Shown here: piece by piece, positions 8,272-16,226 of the stretch | Numbering within the stretch: the first letter of the stretch is position 1 | How the letters are laid out: each line of letters opens with the position of its first letter | Assembly (NCBI GenBank): GCA_003161635.1 | Contig: PMOA01000128.1 | Coordinates: forward strand, 1-37,499 | Origin: Limisphaerales bacterium | GTDB taxonomy: Bacteria > Verrucomicrobiota > Verrucomicrobiia > Limisphaerales > UBA11358 | Length of the DNA stretch: 37,499 bases | Direction of reading: 5' to 3' | Translations under genes and position numbers: made by a program | The notes under the pieces: generated by a model | Seen by the model: the letters and a program-made list of their open reading frames with translations, nothing else | Databases searched by the model: none | Told to the model about the DNA's origin: nothing

Positions 8272-8300
8272 TTCTACAAATATGCCGCGCCTACGGCGCT
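8158..8300. repeat. nested palindromic repeat (one element inside another)
   Basis: Outer arms agcgccgtaggcgcaatatc...(8158-8184) and ...atatgccgcgcctacggcgct (8274-8300) are inverted copies ending in ctttgtag/ctacaaa. Between them lies a second palindrome with arms aagctccgtcaggagcg (8205-8221) and gccgctccgctggagctt (8235-8252). This looks like one repeat inserted into another. It fills the gap between dnaE and the nuclease fragment. Confidence 0.8.
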
Positions 8301-8330
8301 GATTTTCTTCCTGAAACGTCGCGCGCCGGT

Positions 8331-11300
8331 TTATTCCCCGCCGTTGCCGGATTCAGCCTTGCGTTCCCAGCGGCGTGGTTGGCGTTCGGGCAGACTCGTG
8401 TCCACCTTGGCGTAATAAGTTTCCTCGCCGAATTGCGCGTCGGCTTCCTGCTGCAATTTCTGCGACGGCATGACGCTGAATCGTTCGTTCGTGTCCACGA
8501 AGATGACCTCGCCGCCCGGACGCATGAAACAGAGCAGCAACGGGCATTTGCCGGGGTGTGCTGCGACCAGTTCGCGCACGGATTCCAATTGCTCCGGTTT
8601 CAGGTGCGCGGTATGCAGCCGCAGATGGATCTGCCTGGTGAACCGTCGGGGCGCGTCCGCCAGCGGCATGATTTCCTGTGGAAAAATTTTCGGGCGGTCA
8701 TCGCCGTTGTTCACTTCTCCGATGACGAGGATGGCTTTGTTGGGTGTGAGCAATTCGCGATATTTATCGTAGTTCTCGTTCATGCAAAGAATCTGCACCG
8801 AGCCTTCGAGATCTTCGAGCGTGACCATCGAGTAAGGCTTGCCGCTCTTCTTCGACACGCCGTTTTGCACCGCGGCGATCAATCCGCCGATGCGCGTCAG
8901 GCTGCGATTCGGCAGCTCCGCGAGCTTCGCCGTGTTCGTTAGCGCGTATTTCTCCAGAATCGGCGCGAAGGGCGTTAGCGGATGTCCGGTGACGTAAAAT
9001 CCCAGCAACTCTTTTTCGTGCGCGAGCAGTTCGTGCTGCGGCCATTCGGGCAGGTTGCTGATGGATTCCGGCATCGGCGGCGCTTTTTCCTCCAGCGCGC
9101 CGAAGAGCGAACTTTGTCCGCGCTGGCGATCGGCGGCGATGCTTGCGGCGCGGCCCAAAGTGCGTTCGATTTGTGCGCAAAGCGTGGCGCGCGTCTGCCC
9201 AAAACCGTCGCAAGCGCCGGATTTGATGAGCGCTTCAAGAATTTTCCGGTTCACGGTGCGGCCGTCCACGCGCTCGCACAGATCCGAAAGCGAAGTAAAC
9301 TTTCCGCGTTCGTTTCGCGCCTGGAGAATCGTTTCCACCGCGACTTCGCCCACGCCCTTGATGGCCGCGAGACCGAAGCGAATTCCTTGACGTAGCGCAG
9401 CCGTCCCGGCTGCATCCGAACCTGCCGGCGGGACGCCGGCGCTCCGTTCCGCCGACGCGAAATGGACCTGGCTTTCATTCACATCCGGCTGCAAAACCTC
9501 GATGCCAAACTCTCTCGCTTCGTTGATGTACTGGCTCAACTTGGCGGTGTCCGCCATGTCGTTCGTCATCATCGCGCAGAAAAATTCGACCGGATAATTG
9601 GCCTTCAGGTACGCGGTTTGATACGCGACAATGGCGTAGGCGGCGGCGTGCGATTTGTTGAAACCGTAGCCGGCGAACTTTTCGAGCAAATCGAAGATCT
9701 CGTTCGCCTTTTTTTCGGGGATCTGGTTTTTCTCCTTGCAACCCTTGACGAAAATGGCGCGTTGCTTGGCCATTTCCTCCCGCTTCTTTTTGCCCATGGC
9801 GCGCCGGAGCAAATCCGCGCTGCCGAGCGTGTAACCGGCCAGCACCTGCGCGGCCTGCATCACCTGTTCCTGGTAAATCAAAATCCCGTAAGTCTCGCGC
9901 GTAATCGGCTCGAGCAACGGATGTTCGTATTCGATTTTCATCTCGCCGTGACGGCGTTTGATGAATTCAGGAATCAGCTCCATCGGGCCGGGGCGATAAA
10001 GCGCGACCAGCGCCGTGATGTGTTCGACGGAACTGATTTGAAATTTGCGGCACAAATCGCGCATCCCGCCGGATTCCAACTGGAATACGCCGAGCGTTTC
10101 CGCGCGATTGAGCAGGTCGTAGGTTTTTTGGTCATCGAGCGGCAGGTTGTCGATCGGCACTTCGATGCCGTGCGTGCGCCTGACCATTTCGCACGTGTTG
10201 CGGATGACCGTGAGCGTCTTCAGCCCGAGAAAATCCATTTTCAGCAGGCCGAGGTCGCCGACGGGATTCATCGCGTATTGCGTGACGAGCGTGCCGCTTT
10301 CGTCCTGCTTGAGCGGCAGCAAGTTCACGAGCGGCTGGTCGCCAATGACGACGCCGGCGGCGTGGACGGAGGCGTTGCGCGTGATGTCTTCGAGAATGAG
10401 CGCGGTGTCAATCAACTCGCGCGTGACTTCCTCGCTCTCGTAAGCCTCCTTGAATTCCGGCGATTGCTTGAGCGCCTTCGTCAGATCCATTTTTAGATCG
10501 AACGGAATCATTTTCGCCAGCCGGTCGCACTCGCCGTAGCTCAAACCCATCACCCGCCCCACGTCGCGCACGACGGATTTCGCGCCCATCGTGCCGAACG
10601 TGATGATTTGTGCGACGGAATCGCGGCCGTATTTCTCGCGGACATACTCAATGACATCGGCGCGCCGGTCGTCGGCAAAATCAATGTCAATATCGGGCGG
10701 GTTGACACGCTCGGGATTAAGGAACCGCTCAAACAGCAGGCCGTAGCGGATCGGGTCCACGTTGGAAATCTCCAGCAGGTAGGTGACAATCGAACCGGCG
10801 GCGGAACCGCGCGCCACACAGGCAATGCCGTGTTCGTGCCCGTAACGGATGAAATCGCCGACAATGAGAAAGTAACTGATAAAACCGGTTTTCTCGATGA
10901 CCGTGAGTTCAAGTTTCAACCGGTCCATCACGGCTTTGATGGCGGCAGCGACAGCGGGGTCGTTCAACGTGCCGCCGGCATCTTGCCGGCGGGTTTGTTC
11001 TTTTGAAGATGGTTTTGACGGCGGGACGCCGGCAGCACGTTGATACGTCGGCAGACGTTGCGGATCATCAATTCCCTCAACGACAAATTCCTTCCCCTCG
11101 GTCCTGGCATGAATCGTATAGCGCCGGAGCAATCCTTCCGCGATCAGTTTGTGCAAATAACCTTCGCGCGTGAAATGTTCCGGCGGCGCAAAAACCGGGA
11201 AATGCAGTTTGCCAAACTCGATCTCCAGGTTGCACTTCTCGGCAACTTCGAGCGTGTTTTTCACCGCGTCGGGGGTTTCAGCAAAGCGCGCCTTCATTTC

Positions 11301-12059
11301 CTCCGCCGTGCGCAGGTAAAACTGCTCCGGCTCGTAGCGCATGCGTTTCGTGTCGGCAAGCTGCGTCTGCGTGCCGATGCAAATCAGGCAATCGTGCGCG
11401 TGCGAATGACTTTTCTCGATGTAATGAACGTCATTCGTCGCGACGAGTTTGAGGCCAAATTCCTTCGCCCACTGGATCAAATGCTTGTTGACCTTCGCTT
11501 GCTCCGCGATGCCGTGGTTTTGCAGTTCGAGGTAAAAATTCTCCGGGCCGAGCGTCTGCTTGAACCAATCCACCGCGTCGCGCGCCTTGTCCAACTGGTC
11601 TTTGAGGATCCAATCCGGGATTTCGCTCGCGAGACAGCCGGACATCGCGATCAGGCCTTCCTTGTGCGTGGCGAGGATTTCCTTGTCAATGCGCGGCTTG
11701 TAATAATAGCCCTCCAGATGCGCGGCGGTGGTAAGCTGGATGAGATTTTTGTAGCCGGTCGCGTCCTTCGCCAGCAGTCCGAGATGATGATACACGTCGC
11801 GTCCGCCACTGCTGGTTTTCTTGTCCAGCCGGCTGCCCGGCGCGACATAAACCTCGCAGCCGATGATGGGCTTGATGCCCTTCTCGCGCGCCGTCTTGTA
11901 AAAATCAATCACGCCGTGCATCGCCCCGTGGTCGGTGATGGCGAGCGCGGGAAATTTCAGTTCATGCGCCTTGTCCACCAGCCGGTCCAGCCGGCAGGCG
12001 CCATCGAGCAATGAATACTCGGTGTGCAAATGAAGATGAACAAAGTCCGCGTGCGACAT
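8331..12059 (-). CDS. dnaE: DNA polymerase III, alpha subunit
   Basis: 1242 residues; the catalytic subunit of the replicative polymerase. It begins [20 protein letters not shown], the PHP domain. The polymerase active site shows PDIDIDFADDRR and further DnaE blocks (ARGSAAGSIVTYLLEISNVD; GYGFNKSHAAAYAIVAYQTA). Helix-hairpin-helix (IRFGLAAIKGVGEVAVE) and OB-fold (RIGGLIAAVQNGVSKKSGKP) regions follow. It is longer than the usual ~1160 residues partly because two DNA repeats are translated in frame: residues ~340-365 and ~872-890. The start is firm by family comparison, but the first 99 bases are duplicated upstream at 12685-12783, and a toxin-antitoxin pair lies between the copies. The toxin stop is 62 bases upstream, so dnaE may be transcribed from the same message. 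Confidence 0.97.
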   Translation of the reverse strand: MSHADFVHLHLHTEYSLLDGACRLDRLVDKAHELKFPALAITDHGAMHGVIDFYKTAREKGIKPIIGCEVYVAPGSRLDKKTSSGGRDVYHHLGLLAKDATGYKNLIQLTTAAHLEGYYYKPRIDKEILATHKEGLIAMSGCLASEIPDWILKDQLDKARDAVDWFKQTLGPENFYLELQNHGIAEQAKVNKHLIQWAKEFGLKLVATNDVHYIEKSHSHAHDCLICIGTQTQLADTKRMRYEPEQFYLRTAEEMKARFAETPDAVKNTLEVAEKCNLEIEFGKLHFPVFAPPEHFTREGYLHKLIAEGLLRRYTIHARTEGKEFVVEGIDDPQRLPTYQRAAGVPPSKPSSKEQTRRQDAGGTLNDPAVAAAIKAVMDRLKLELTVIEKTGFISYFLIVGDFIRYGHEHGIACVARGSAAGSIVTYLLEISNVDPIRYGLLFERFLNPERVNPPDIDIDFADDRRADVIEYVREKYGRDSVAQIITFGTMGAKSVVRDVGRVMGLSYGECDRLAKMIPFDLKMDLTKALKQSPEFKEAYESEEVTRELIDTALILEDITRNASVHAAGVVIGDQPLVNLLPLKQDESGTLVTQYAMNPVGDLGLLKMDFLGLKTLTVIRNTCEMVRRTHGIEVPIDNLPLDDQKTYDLLNRAETLGVFQLESGGMRDLCRKFQISSVEHITALVALYRPGPMELIPEFIKRRHGEMKIEYEHPLLEPITRETYGILIYQEQVMQAAQVLAGYTLGSADLLRRAMGKKKREEMAKQRAIFVKGCKEKNQIPEKKANEIFDLLEKFAGYGFNKSHAAAYAIVAYQTAYLKANYPVEFFCAMMTNDMADTAKLSQYINEAREFGIEVLQPDVNESQVHFASAERSAGVPPAGSDAAGTAALRQGIRFGLAAIKGVGEVAVETILQARNERGKFTSLSDLCERVDGRTVNRKILEALIKSGACDGFGQTRATLCAQIERTLGRAASIAADRQRGQSSLFGALEEKAPPMPESISNLPEWPQHELLAHEKELLGFYVTGHPLTPFAPILEKYALTNTAKLAELPNRSLTRIGGLIAAVQNGVSKKSGKPYSMVTLEDLEGSVQILCMNENYDKYRELLTPNKAILVIGEVNNGDDRPKIFPQEIMPLADAPRRFTRQIHLRLHTAHLKPEQLESVRELVAAHPGKCPLLLCFMRPGGEVIFVDTNERFSVMPSQKLQQEADAQFGEETYYAKVDTSLPERQPRRWERKAESGNGGE
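9391..9446. repeat. palindromic repeat inside dnaE (C-terminal)
   Basis: Contains cgtagcgcagccgtcccggc and later cggcgggacgccggcgctccg. Translated as RSAGVPPAGSDAAGTAALRQ between QVHFAS and IRFGLAAIKGVG, where DnaE proteins usually have a short link. Confidence 0.75.
10965..11042. repeat. palindromic repeat inside dnaE (N-terminal third)
   Basis: Arms caacgtgccgccggc and gccggcagcacgttg pair with one mismatch. Total length is 78 bases, exactly 26 codons, inserted between DDPQRLPTY and NDPAVAAAIKAV. It shares the agvpp-coding gccggcgggac words with the repeat at 9391-9446. Confidence 0.8.
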
Positions 12060-12060
12060 G
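11962..12060. repeat. 99-bp direct repeat, copy 1 (true dnaE 5' end)
   Basis: Matches 12685-12783 in the same orientation with about five differences in 99 positions and no gaps. It covers the dnaE start codon and first ~32 codons. Confidence 0.95.
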
Positions 12061-12121
12061 CCGACAAGTTACCGTTCGCCACGGCATCCACGCAAGGCAG
12101 GGATGTTCACAAGCGCAAATT

Positions 12122-12424
12122 TCAATCCAACGACTGCAAATCCGGTTCTTGCTGTGCGCCATGCCAGTAACGCAGGATGTCCACGGAATTATCCTGCTTC
12201 CGAAACCGGTAGAAAATGATGTATGGCCGCGAAACCAATTTGCACACGCCGGGACGTTTGGGATAAAGCGAACCGAGCAAAGGAAAATTTTCGAGGATGG
12301 CCACGCGGTCAATCAGGGCGTTGCCAACGCGCGCGGCCGCAGCGGGATTTTCTTCGGCAATGAAGCGAACTGCGGCTTCCAAATCCGCCAGCGCCTGGGG
12401 CGAGAAGATTATTTTGCAGCCCAT
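12122..12424 (-). CDS. RelE/ParE-family toxin
   Basis: 100 residues. The pattern ADLEAAVRFIAEENPAAAAR, later FPLLGSLYPKRPGVCKLVSR and PYIIFYRFRKQDNSVDILRY matches ParE/RelE-type toxins (N-terminal helices, then a beta sheet ending in IFYRF and ILRYWHG). Family members either poison gyrase or cleave mRNA; the sequence does not decide which. The gene starts 16 bases before the antitoxin stop, a normal overlap for this kind of operon. The pair sits between a truncated copy and the intact copy of the dnaE 5' end. The toxin stop is 62 bases before the dnaE start. Confidence 0.88.
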   Translation of the reverse strand: MGCKIIFSPQALADLEAAVRFIAEENPAAAARVGNALIDRVAILENFPLLGSLYPKRPGVCKLVSRPYIIFYRFRKQDNSVDILRYWHGAQQEPDLQSLD

Positions 12425-12633
12425 GCGCCGACCTGCTTGCGAACCTCATCAATTGAAACCCCTTTGCCGGCGTCAATGTCGTGGACGGCTTCATCCAGCG
12501 AGCGCAACAGGCGTTGTTCTTCCAGTGCCGTTAGTTCCGGCTCGCTTTGAGAATTGAGCCAGAGTTGCAAAGCCTTCCGTTCGCTGTTCGGAAGCTGGGC
12601 GACGGCGTCTTGAATTTCAACCAACGTACTCAT
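12409..12633 (-). CDS. antitoxin of the RelE/ParE pair
   Basis: 74 residues. The N-terminal half ([20 protein letters not shown]) resembles the helical putative addiction-module antitoxin family that pairs with RelE/ParE toxins. A central acidic stretch ([20 protein letters not shown]) and a lysine/tryptophan-containing tail would wrap the toxin. It is translated first and overlaps the toxin gene by 16 bases. Its ATG overlaps the TGA of the short dnaE-derived reading frame upstream (ATGA), so its translation may be coupled to that leader. Antitoxins usually repress their own promoter; no operator palindrome stands out here. Confidence 0.85.
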   Translation of the reverse strand: MSTLVEIQDAVAQLPNSERKALQLWLNSQSEPELTALEEQRLLRSLDEAVHDIDAGKGVSIDEVRKQVGAWAAK

Positions 12634-12782
12634 GGCACTGGAAAACTACCGCGCCGTTCCCATTTTGGCAAACGGCAATTCCCGTCATGCGCCTTGTCCA
12701 CCAGCCGATCCACCCGGCAGGCGCCATCGAGCAACGAATACTCGGTGTGCAAATGCAAATGAACAAAGTCCGCGTGCGACAT
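12630..12782 (-). pseudogene. truncated duplicate of the dnaE 5' end (50-codon leader frame)
   Basis: The frame starts with the same ATG and codons as dnaE ([20 protein letters not shown] and on to [10 protein letters not shown]), then leaves homology and runs through about 18 unrelated codons to a TGA at 12632-12630. That TGA overlaps the antitoxin ATG by four bases. The match to the true dnaE start is about 95% over 99 bases. I infer this is the original dnaE start, with the original upstream control region, cut off when the toxin-antitoxin pair arrived. It may now serve as a translated leader for the pair. Confidence 0.8.
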
Positions 12783-12783
12783 G
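12685..12783. repeat. 99-bp direct repeat, copy 2 (orphan dnaE 5' end)
   Basis: Second copy of the 11962-12060 sequence. Beyond its upstream end the two flanks differ completely (aatcaattttact versus ccgacaagttacc). Confidence 0.95.
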
Positions 12784-12888
12784 AATCAATTTTACTCTCC
12801 GATGTGGAGTGCGCGCAAGAAAGGGAGTTGGAAAGTTTTTGACAGCTTGACCATAGCACTCACTGTGCAGAATAATCTGGTGGCGACA

Positions 12889-13218
12889 ATGAACAATACA
12901 ACTATTTGCCCGCATTGTAAGAAAGAGATTGATATACAAGCCAGCGTTTGTCCTCATTGCACAAAAAACGTCGCAGCCCACACTTTGCAGCAGAGAAACC
13001 CCGATGCATTTGCGGTAGGATCAATTTGTTCTCTAATTGCAATGGTAGTTGGTTGCTTTATTCATTGGGACTACTTGCGAAAAAAATCCTTGATGACTGC
13101 GACCACGCGCTGGATTTGCGGGTCGGTCAATTCAGGGAAAATCGGCAGGCTGAGACATTCGCGCGCGGCCTTTTCGGCAACGGGAAAATCACCAGGTTTG
13201 TGGCCGAGGCTGGCATAA
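12889..13218 (+). CDS. small zinc-ribbon membrane protein, probably 3'-truncated
   Basis: From the ATG at 12889 the first ~60 residues look genuine: MNNTTICPHCKKEIDIQASV, then CPHC, giving two CPxC knuckles of a zinc ribbon, followed by one hydrophobic segment (FAVGSICSLIAMVVGCFIHW). The frame then runs on to 13218, but from 13071 it lies antisense to the 3' end of the aminotransferase gene, and those codons look random. The DNA is more AT-rich than its neighbours. TTGACC (12847-12852) and AATAAT (12871-12876), 18 bases apart, could be a promoter, although the leader would be very short. I infer a gene cut off by recombination at about 13071. Function unknown. Confidence 0.4.
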   Translation: MNNTTICPHCKKEIDIQASVCPHCTKNVAAHTLQQRNPDAFAVGSICSLIAMVVGCFIHWDYLRKKSLMTATTRWICGSVNSGKIGRLRHSRAAFSATGKSPGLWPRLA

Positions 13219-14180
13219 CACTTTTGCTGGTGCAGCGGCAGCGGGTAATGCAGCGCGCAACCGACGCCATTGGCTTCGAGATGTTTCTTCAAATCATCGC
13301 GGCGCGGATGGCGCACGACGTAAAGATGATACGCACTTTCGCCCCAGGCGGCTTCGCGCGGCAGTTGCAGCGGCGTGTCCGCCAGCAGTTCATGGTAGCG
13401 ATGGGCCACCCGGCGGCGCTCCGCCGTCCATTTTGCCAGGTGTTTCAACTTCACGCCGAGCACCGCGCCTTGAATGCCTTCCATCCGGTAATTGTATCCG
13501 ACTTCGTCGTGATAATAACGCACGGTGGACCCGTGTTCGCGCAGGGCGCGGGCGCGTTTGTCAAAAGCCGGGTTGTTCGTCAACAGCGCGCCGCCTTCAC
13601 CGCAAGCCCCGAGATTCTTGCCCGGATAAAAACTGAAACAGGAAATTTCACCGAACGTGCCGACAGTTTTGCCCTTGTATTTCGCGCCGTGCGCCTGCGC
13701 GGTGTCCTCGACCAGCGGGAGTTTATGTTTGCGGCAAATCGCCAAAATCGGATCCAGGTCAAATGGATGGCCGTAGAGATGCACGGGCATGACGGCCTTG
13801 GTGCGCGGCGTGATGGCGCGTTCGACCAGCTTCGGGTCGAGATTAAAGGTGGCGTCGTCAACGTCCACAAAGACCGGCTTCGCGCCGACGTAGGAAATCG
13901 CCCAACTCGTGGCGACGAACGTGAATGGTGTGGTAACGACCTCGTCACCGGGGCCGACGCCGAGCAGCAGCATCGCCACGTGCAACGCCGAGGTGCCGCT
14001 GTTGAAACCGACGCAGTGTTCCGCGCCGGTGAATTTGGCGAAGTCCTTTTCAAACTGCGCCACGTCGGGGCCGAGGCAAAAGGAGCAATTGTCAATGGTC
14101 CGCGCAATCACGGCGTCAATTTCCTTGCGGAGCGGACGCAATTGCGCCACGAGGTCGAGATAGGGAATTTTGTCGGCCAT
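13071..14180 (-). CDS. DegT/DnrJ/EryC1/StrS-family sugar aminotransferase
   Basis: 369 residues from the ATG at 14180 (MADKIPYLDL). These PLP enzymes put an amino group on a keto-sugar nucleotide for LPS, capsule or glycoprotein glycans. The pattern includes GFNSGTSALHVAMLLLG (phosphate-binding), TPFTFVATSWAISYVGAKPV, VEDTAQAHGAKYKGKTVGTF with the cofactor-binding Asp, and SFYPGKNLGACGEGG, whose Lys188 should form the Schiff base. The C-terminal YHLYVV and LHYPLPLHQ segments are also typical. An upstream in-frame start at 14240 would add 20 residues with no family support. It marks the left edge of the glycan island and reads toward dnaE, with the truncated zinc-ribbon gene ending against it. 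The sugar made cannot be told from sequence. Confidence 0.92.
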   Translation of the reverse strand: MADKIPYLDLVAQLRPLRKEIDAVIARTIDNCSFCLGPDVAQFEKDFAKFTGAEHCVGFNSGTSALHVAMLLLGVGPGDEVVTTPFTFVATSWAISYVGAKPVFVDVDDATFNLDPKLVERAITPRTKAVMPVHLYGHPFDLDPILAICRKHKLPLVEDTAQAHGAKYKGKTVGTFGEISCFSFYPGKNLGACGEGGALLTNNPAFDKRARALREHGSTVRYYHDEVGYNYRMEGIQGAVLGVKLKHLAKWTAERRRVAHRYHELLADTPLQLPREAAWGESAYHLYVVRHPRRDDLKKHLEANGVGCALHYPLPLHQQKCYASLGHKPGDFPVAEKAARECLSLPIFPELTDPQIQRVVAVIKDFFRK

Positions 14181-14280
14181 GGGTTTTTTCGGTATTGCCA
14201 CCAGTTCAAAAAATCTATTCCAGCCTGTCGGACTTAACAATTAAATATTGCGCCCGGCCAACGATGGGGCGCGCAATGCG

Positions 14281-14337
14281 GGGGGCCGACAACACGGCGT
14301 CCCCGAAATATTTGAACTGCAGCGCCAGGATTTTCGG
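14281..14337 (-). pseudogene. 5' fragment of a GT9 (heptosyltransferase-like) gene
   Basis: On the minus strand 14337-14281 reads PKILALQFKYFGDAVLSAP, nearly the same as the first residues of the intact GT9 gene at 16474-17490 (MKILAIQFRYFGDAVLMTP). The start codon has become CCG and similarity stops within about 20 codons. It lies between the MsbA-type transporter and the aminotransferase, and appears to be a recombination scar. Confidence 0.55.
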
Positions 14338-14361
14338 TGCGTGCTCCCGGTGATTTTGCGC

Positions 14362-16191
14362 CTAGGAGACCGGCGGCGATTGAAATTGCAGCTCGTACAA
14401 CCTCCGGTAAACGCCGTTGTGCTGGAGCAATTCCGCGTGCCTGCCGGTTTCAACAATACGGCCCTGGTCGAGCACGACAATCAGGTCGGCGTGGAGAATC
14501 GTCGAGAGCCGGTGCGCGATGCAAATCGTCGTGCGGCCCTCCATTAATTCATCAAGCGCGGACTGCACGGCGCGTTCGGATTCGGTGTCGAGCGCGCTGG
14601 TGGCTTCATCCAAAACCAGAATCGGCGCGTTCTTCAAAACGGCGCGGGCGATGGCGAGGCGCTGGCGCTGGCCGCCGGAAAGGGAGACGCCTTTTTCGCC
14701 GATGACGGCGTCGAAGCCTTCGGGTTTTTGCGTGATGAAATCGTAGGCGTAGGCGTGTTTGGCGGCGGCGACAATTTCGTCGTTCGTCGCGCCGAGGCGA
14801 CCGAGTTCGATGTTCCGGCGGATGGTGTCGTTGAACAAAATGTTTTCCTGGGCGACGACGGCAATTTGATTGCGCAAATCGCGCGTGGAAACGTCGCGGA
14901 GGTCCACGCCGCCGATTTTAATCATGCCGCGCGCCGGGTCGTAAAAACGCAGGAGCAGATTGGCGAGCGTGGTCTTGCCGGAGCCGCTGGCGCCGACGAG
15001 CGCGACGAGCTGGCCGGCCTTGACAGTGAGATTGATGCTGCGCAGGACGGGTTTTTCGCCGTAGTTGAAGTCGAGGTTTTGAAATTCGATGTCGGCGTGC
15101 GAGGCGTGGAGCATTTTCGGCTGTGCGGGTTCCGGCATGGAATTTTTCGTGGCGAGCAGCACGAAGACGCGTTCGCTGGCGGCGCGGGCCTGATGAAGCT
15201 GGTTGTGCAATCGAGTGAAGGACTTGATGGGCGGGTAGATCATCACGATGCTCAAGATGAACGTGAAAAAGTCCGATGCCTTGGGCTGCTGGTCTTTGGG
15301 CAGTTGCTGGACGTAAATGAAGACGAGCGCGATGCCCGCCGCACCGAAAAACTCCATGAGCTGGCTGGGGATTTCGTTGGAACGGATGACGCGCATCATC
15401 TGGCTGACGTATTTTCGGGTGGTGGCCCGGAATTGCTCGATGACGGTGGCTTCGAGGTTATAGGCCTTGATGACGCGGTTGCCGGTGAAGGATTCGTGCA
15501 TCAGTTTCGTCAGCTCGGCGTTGTGCTCCTGCACGGCGCGGGCGGATTTGCGGACCTTGCGCCCGTAGATGATGATCGGCACGAGGCACACGGGAAAAAC
15601 CACGACGGAAACGAGCGTGAGCGTTGGCTGCATGGTAAGCTGGTATCCGAGCAGGCAGAGGATGGTGACGGGGTCTTTGACCATGGAGGCAAAGGTGCCG
15701 CCAATGATGCTGAAGAGCACCTGGGTGTCGTTGGTGATGCGCGCGATCAAATCGCCGGTGCTGGCGCGGTTGAAAAAGCCGAGTGAAAGATTTTGCAGAT
15801 GGCTGAACAGTTTCGTGCGGATGTCGGCGATGGCGTGCATGGCCGACCAGTTCGTCAGGTAGATGCTCAAATAAGCCAGCGTGTTGCGCAGCAACATGAT
15901 GGCCGGGATGGTTCCAGCCACAAGCACCCAGCCCAGCGTCGTGGTGGGGGCGTGAAACTCCGGCAGCATCACGGCCAGCCGGTGCGTGAACGGGTGGATC
16001 CAGTGCGGGGCCTTTTCAAGCTGCTCGTGAAAATTGGTGGAGCCGTTGAAAATCAGGTCAATGACCACCTTGGCGGCGGCGAGCAGCGCGCCGTTGGTGA
16101 AGCCGTAAAAAATACCGCAAAGCAGGCCAAGGAAAAACCGCCCGCGATAAGGCCGGACGAAGCCCCAGAGTTGGCGCAGGAAATAAATCAC
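14362..16191 (-). CDS. MsbA-type ABC exporter (fused membrane and ATPase domains)
   Basis: 609 residues. The N-terminal ~340 residues form the six-helix exporter domain; the C-terminal ~240 are the ATPase with Walker A GASGSGKTT (near residue 400), signature LSGGQRQRLAIARA (near 500), Walker B ILVLDEATSALD and an H-loop IAHRLST. Fused half-transporters of this kind form homodimers in the inner membrane and flip lipid A-core or lipid-linked glycans. The start codon is GTG at 16191 (M-IYFLRQLWGFVRPYRGRF). Its place in a glycosyltransferase island supports export of an LPS or capsule precursor, but a lipid or drug substrate cannot be excluded. Fragments of GT9 and of a GT11-like gene flank it, suggesting it was inserted by recombination. 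Confidence 0.9.
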   Translation of the reverse strand: MIYFLRQLWGFVRPYRGRFFLGLLCGIFYGFTNGALLAAAKVVIDLIFNGSTNFHEQLEKAPHWIHPFTHRLAVMLPEFHAPTTTLGWVLVAGTIPAIMLLRNTLAYLSIYLTNWSAMHAIADIRTKLFSHLQNLSLGFFNRASTGDLIARITNDTQVLFSIIGGTFASMVKDPVTILCLLGYQLTMQPTLTLVSVVVFPVCLVPIIIYGRKVRKSARAVQEHNAELTKLMHESFTGNRVIKAYNLEATVIEQFRATTRKYVSQMMRVIRSNEIPSQLMEFFGAAGIALVFIYVQQLPKDQQPKASDFFTFILSIVMIYPPIKSFTRLHNQLHQARAASERVFVLLATKNSMPEPAQPKMLHASHADIEFQNLDFNYGEKPVLRSINLTVKAGQLVALVGASGSGKTTLANLLLRFYDPARGMIKIGGVDLRDVSTRDLRNQIAVVAQENILFNDTIRRNIELGRLGATNDEIVAAAKHAYAYDFITQKPEGFDAVIGEKGVSLSGGQRQRLAIARAVLKNAPILVLDEATSALDTESERAVQSALDELMEGRTTICIAHRLSTILHADLIVVLDQGRIVETGRHAELLQHNGVYRRLYELQFQSPPVS

Positions 16192-16226
16192 TATGTTTTA
16201 ATTTATGCCCGCGATGCGACTGCGGG

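Noticed and set aside
9462-12014. Long plus-strand frames across dnaE (344 and 324 codons)
   Set aside because: Antisense to dnaE; no domain signal.
12948-14237. 429-codon plus-strand frame
   Set aside because: It lies antisense to the DegT aminotransferase, whose motifs are clear; the product looks random.
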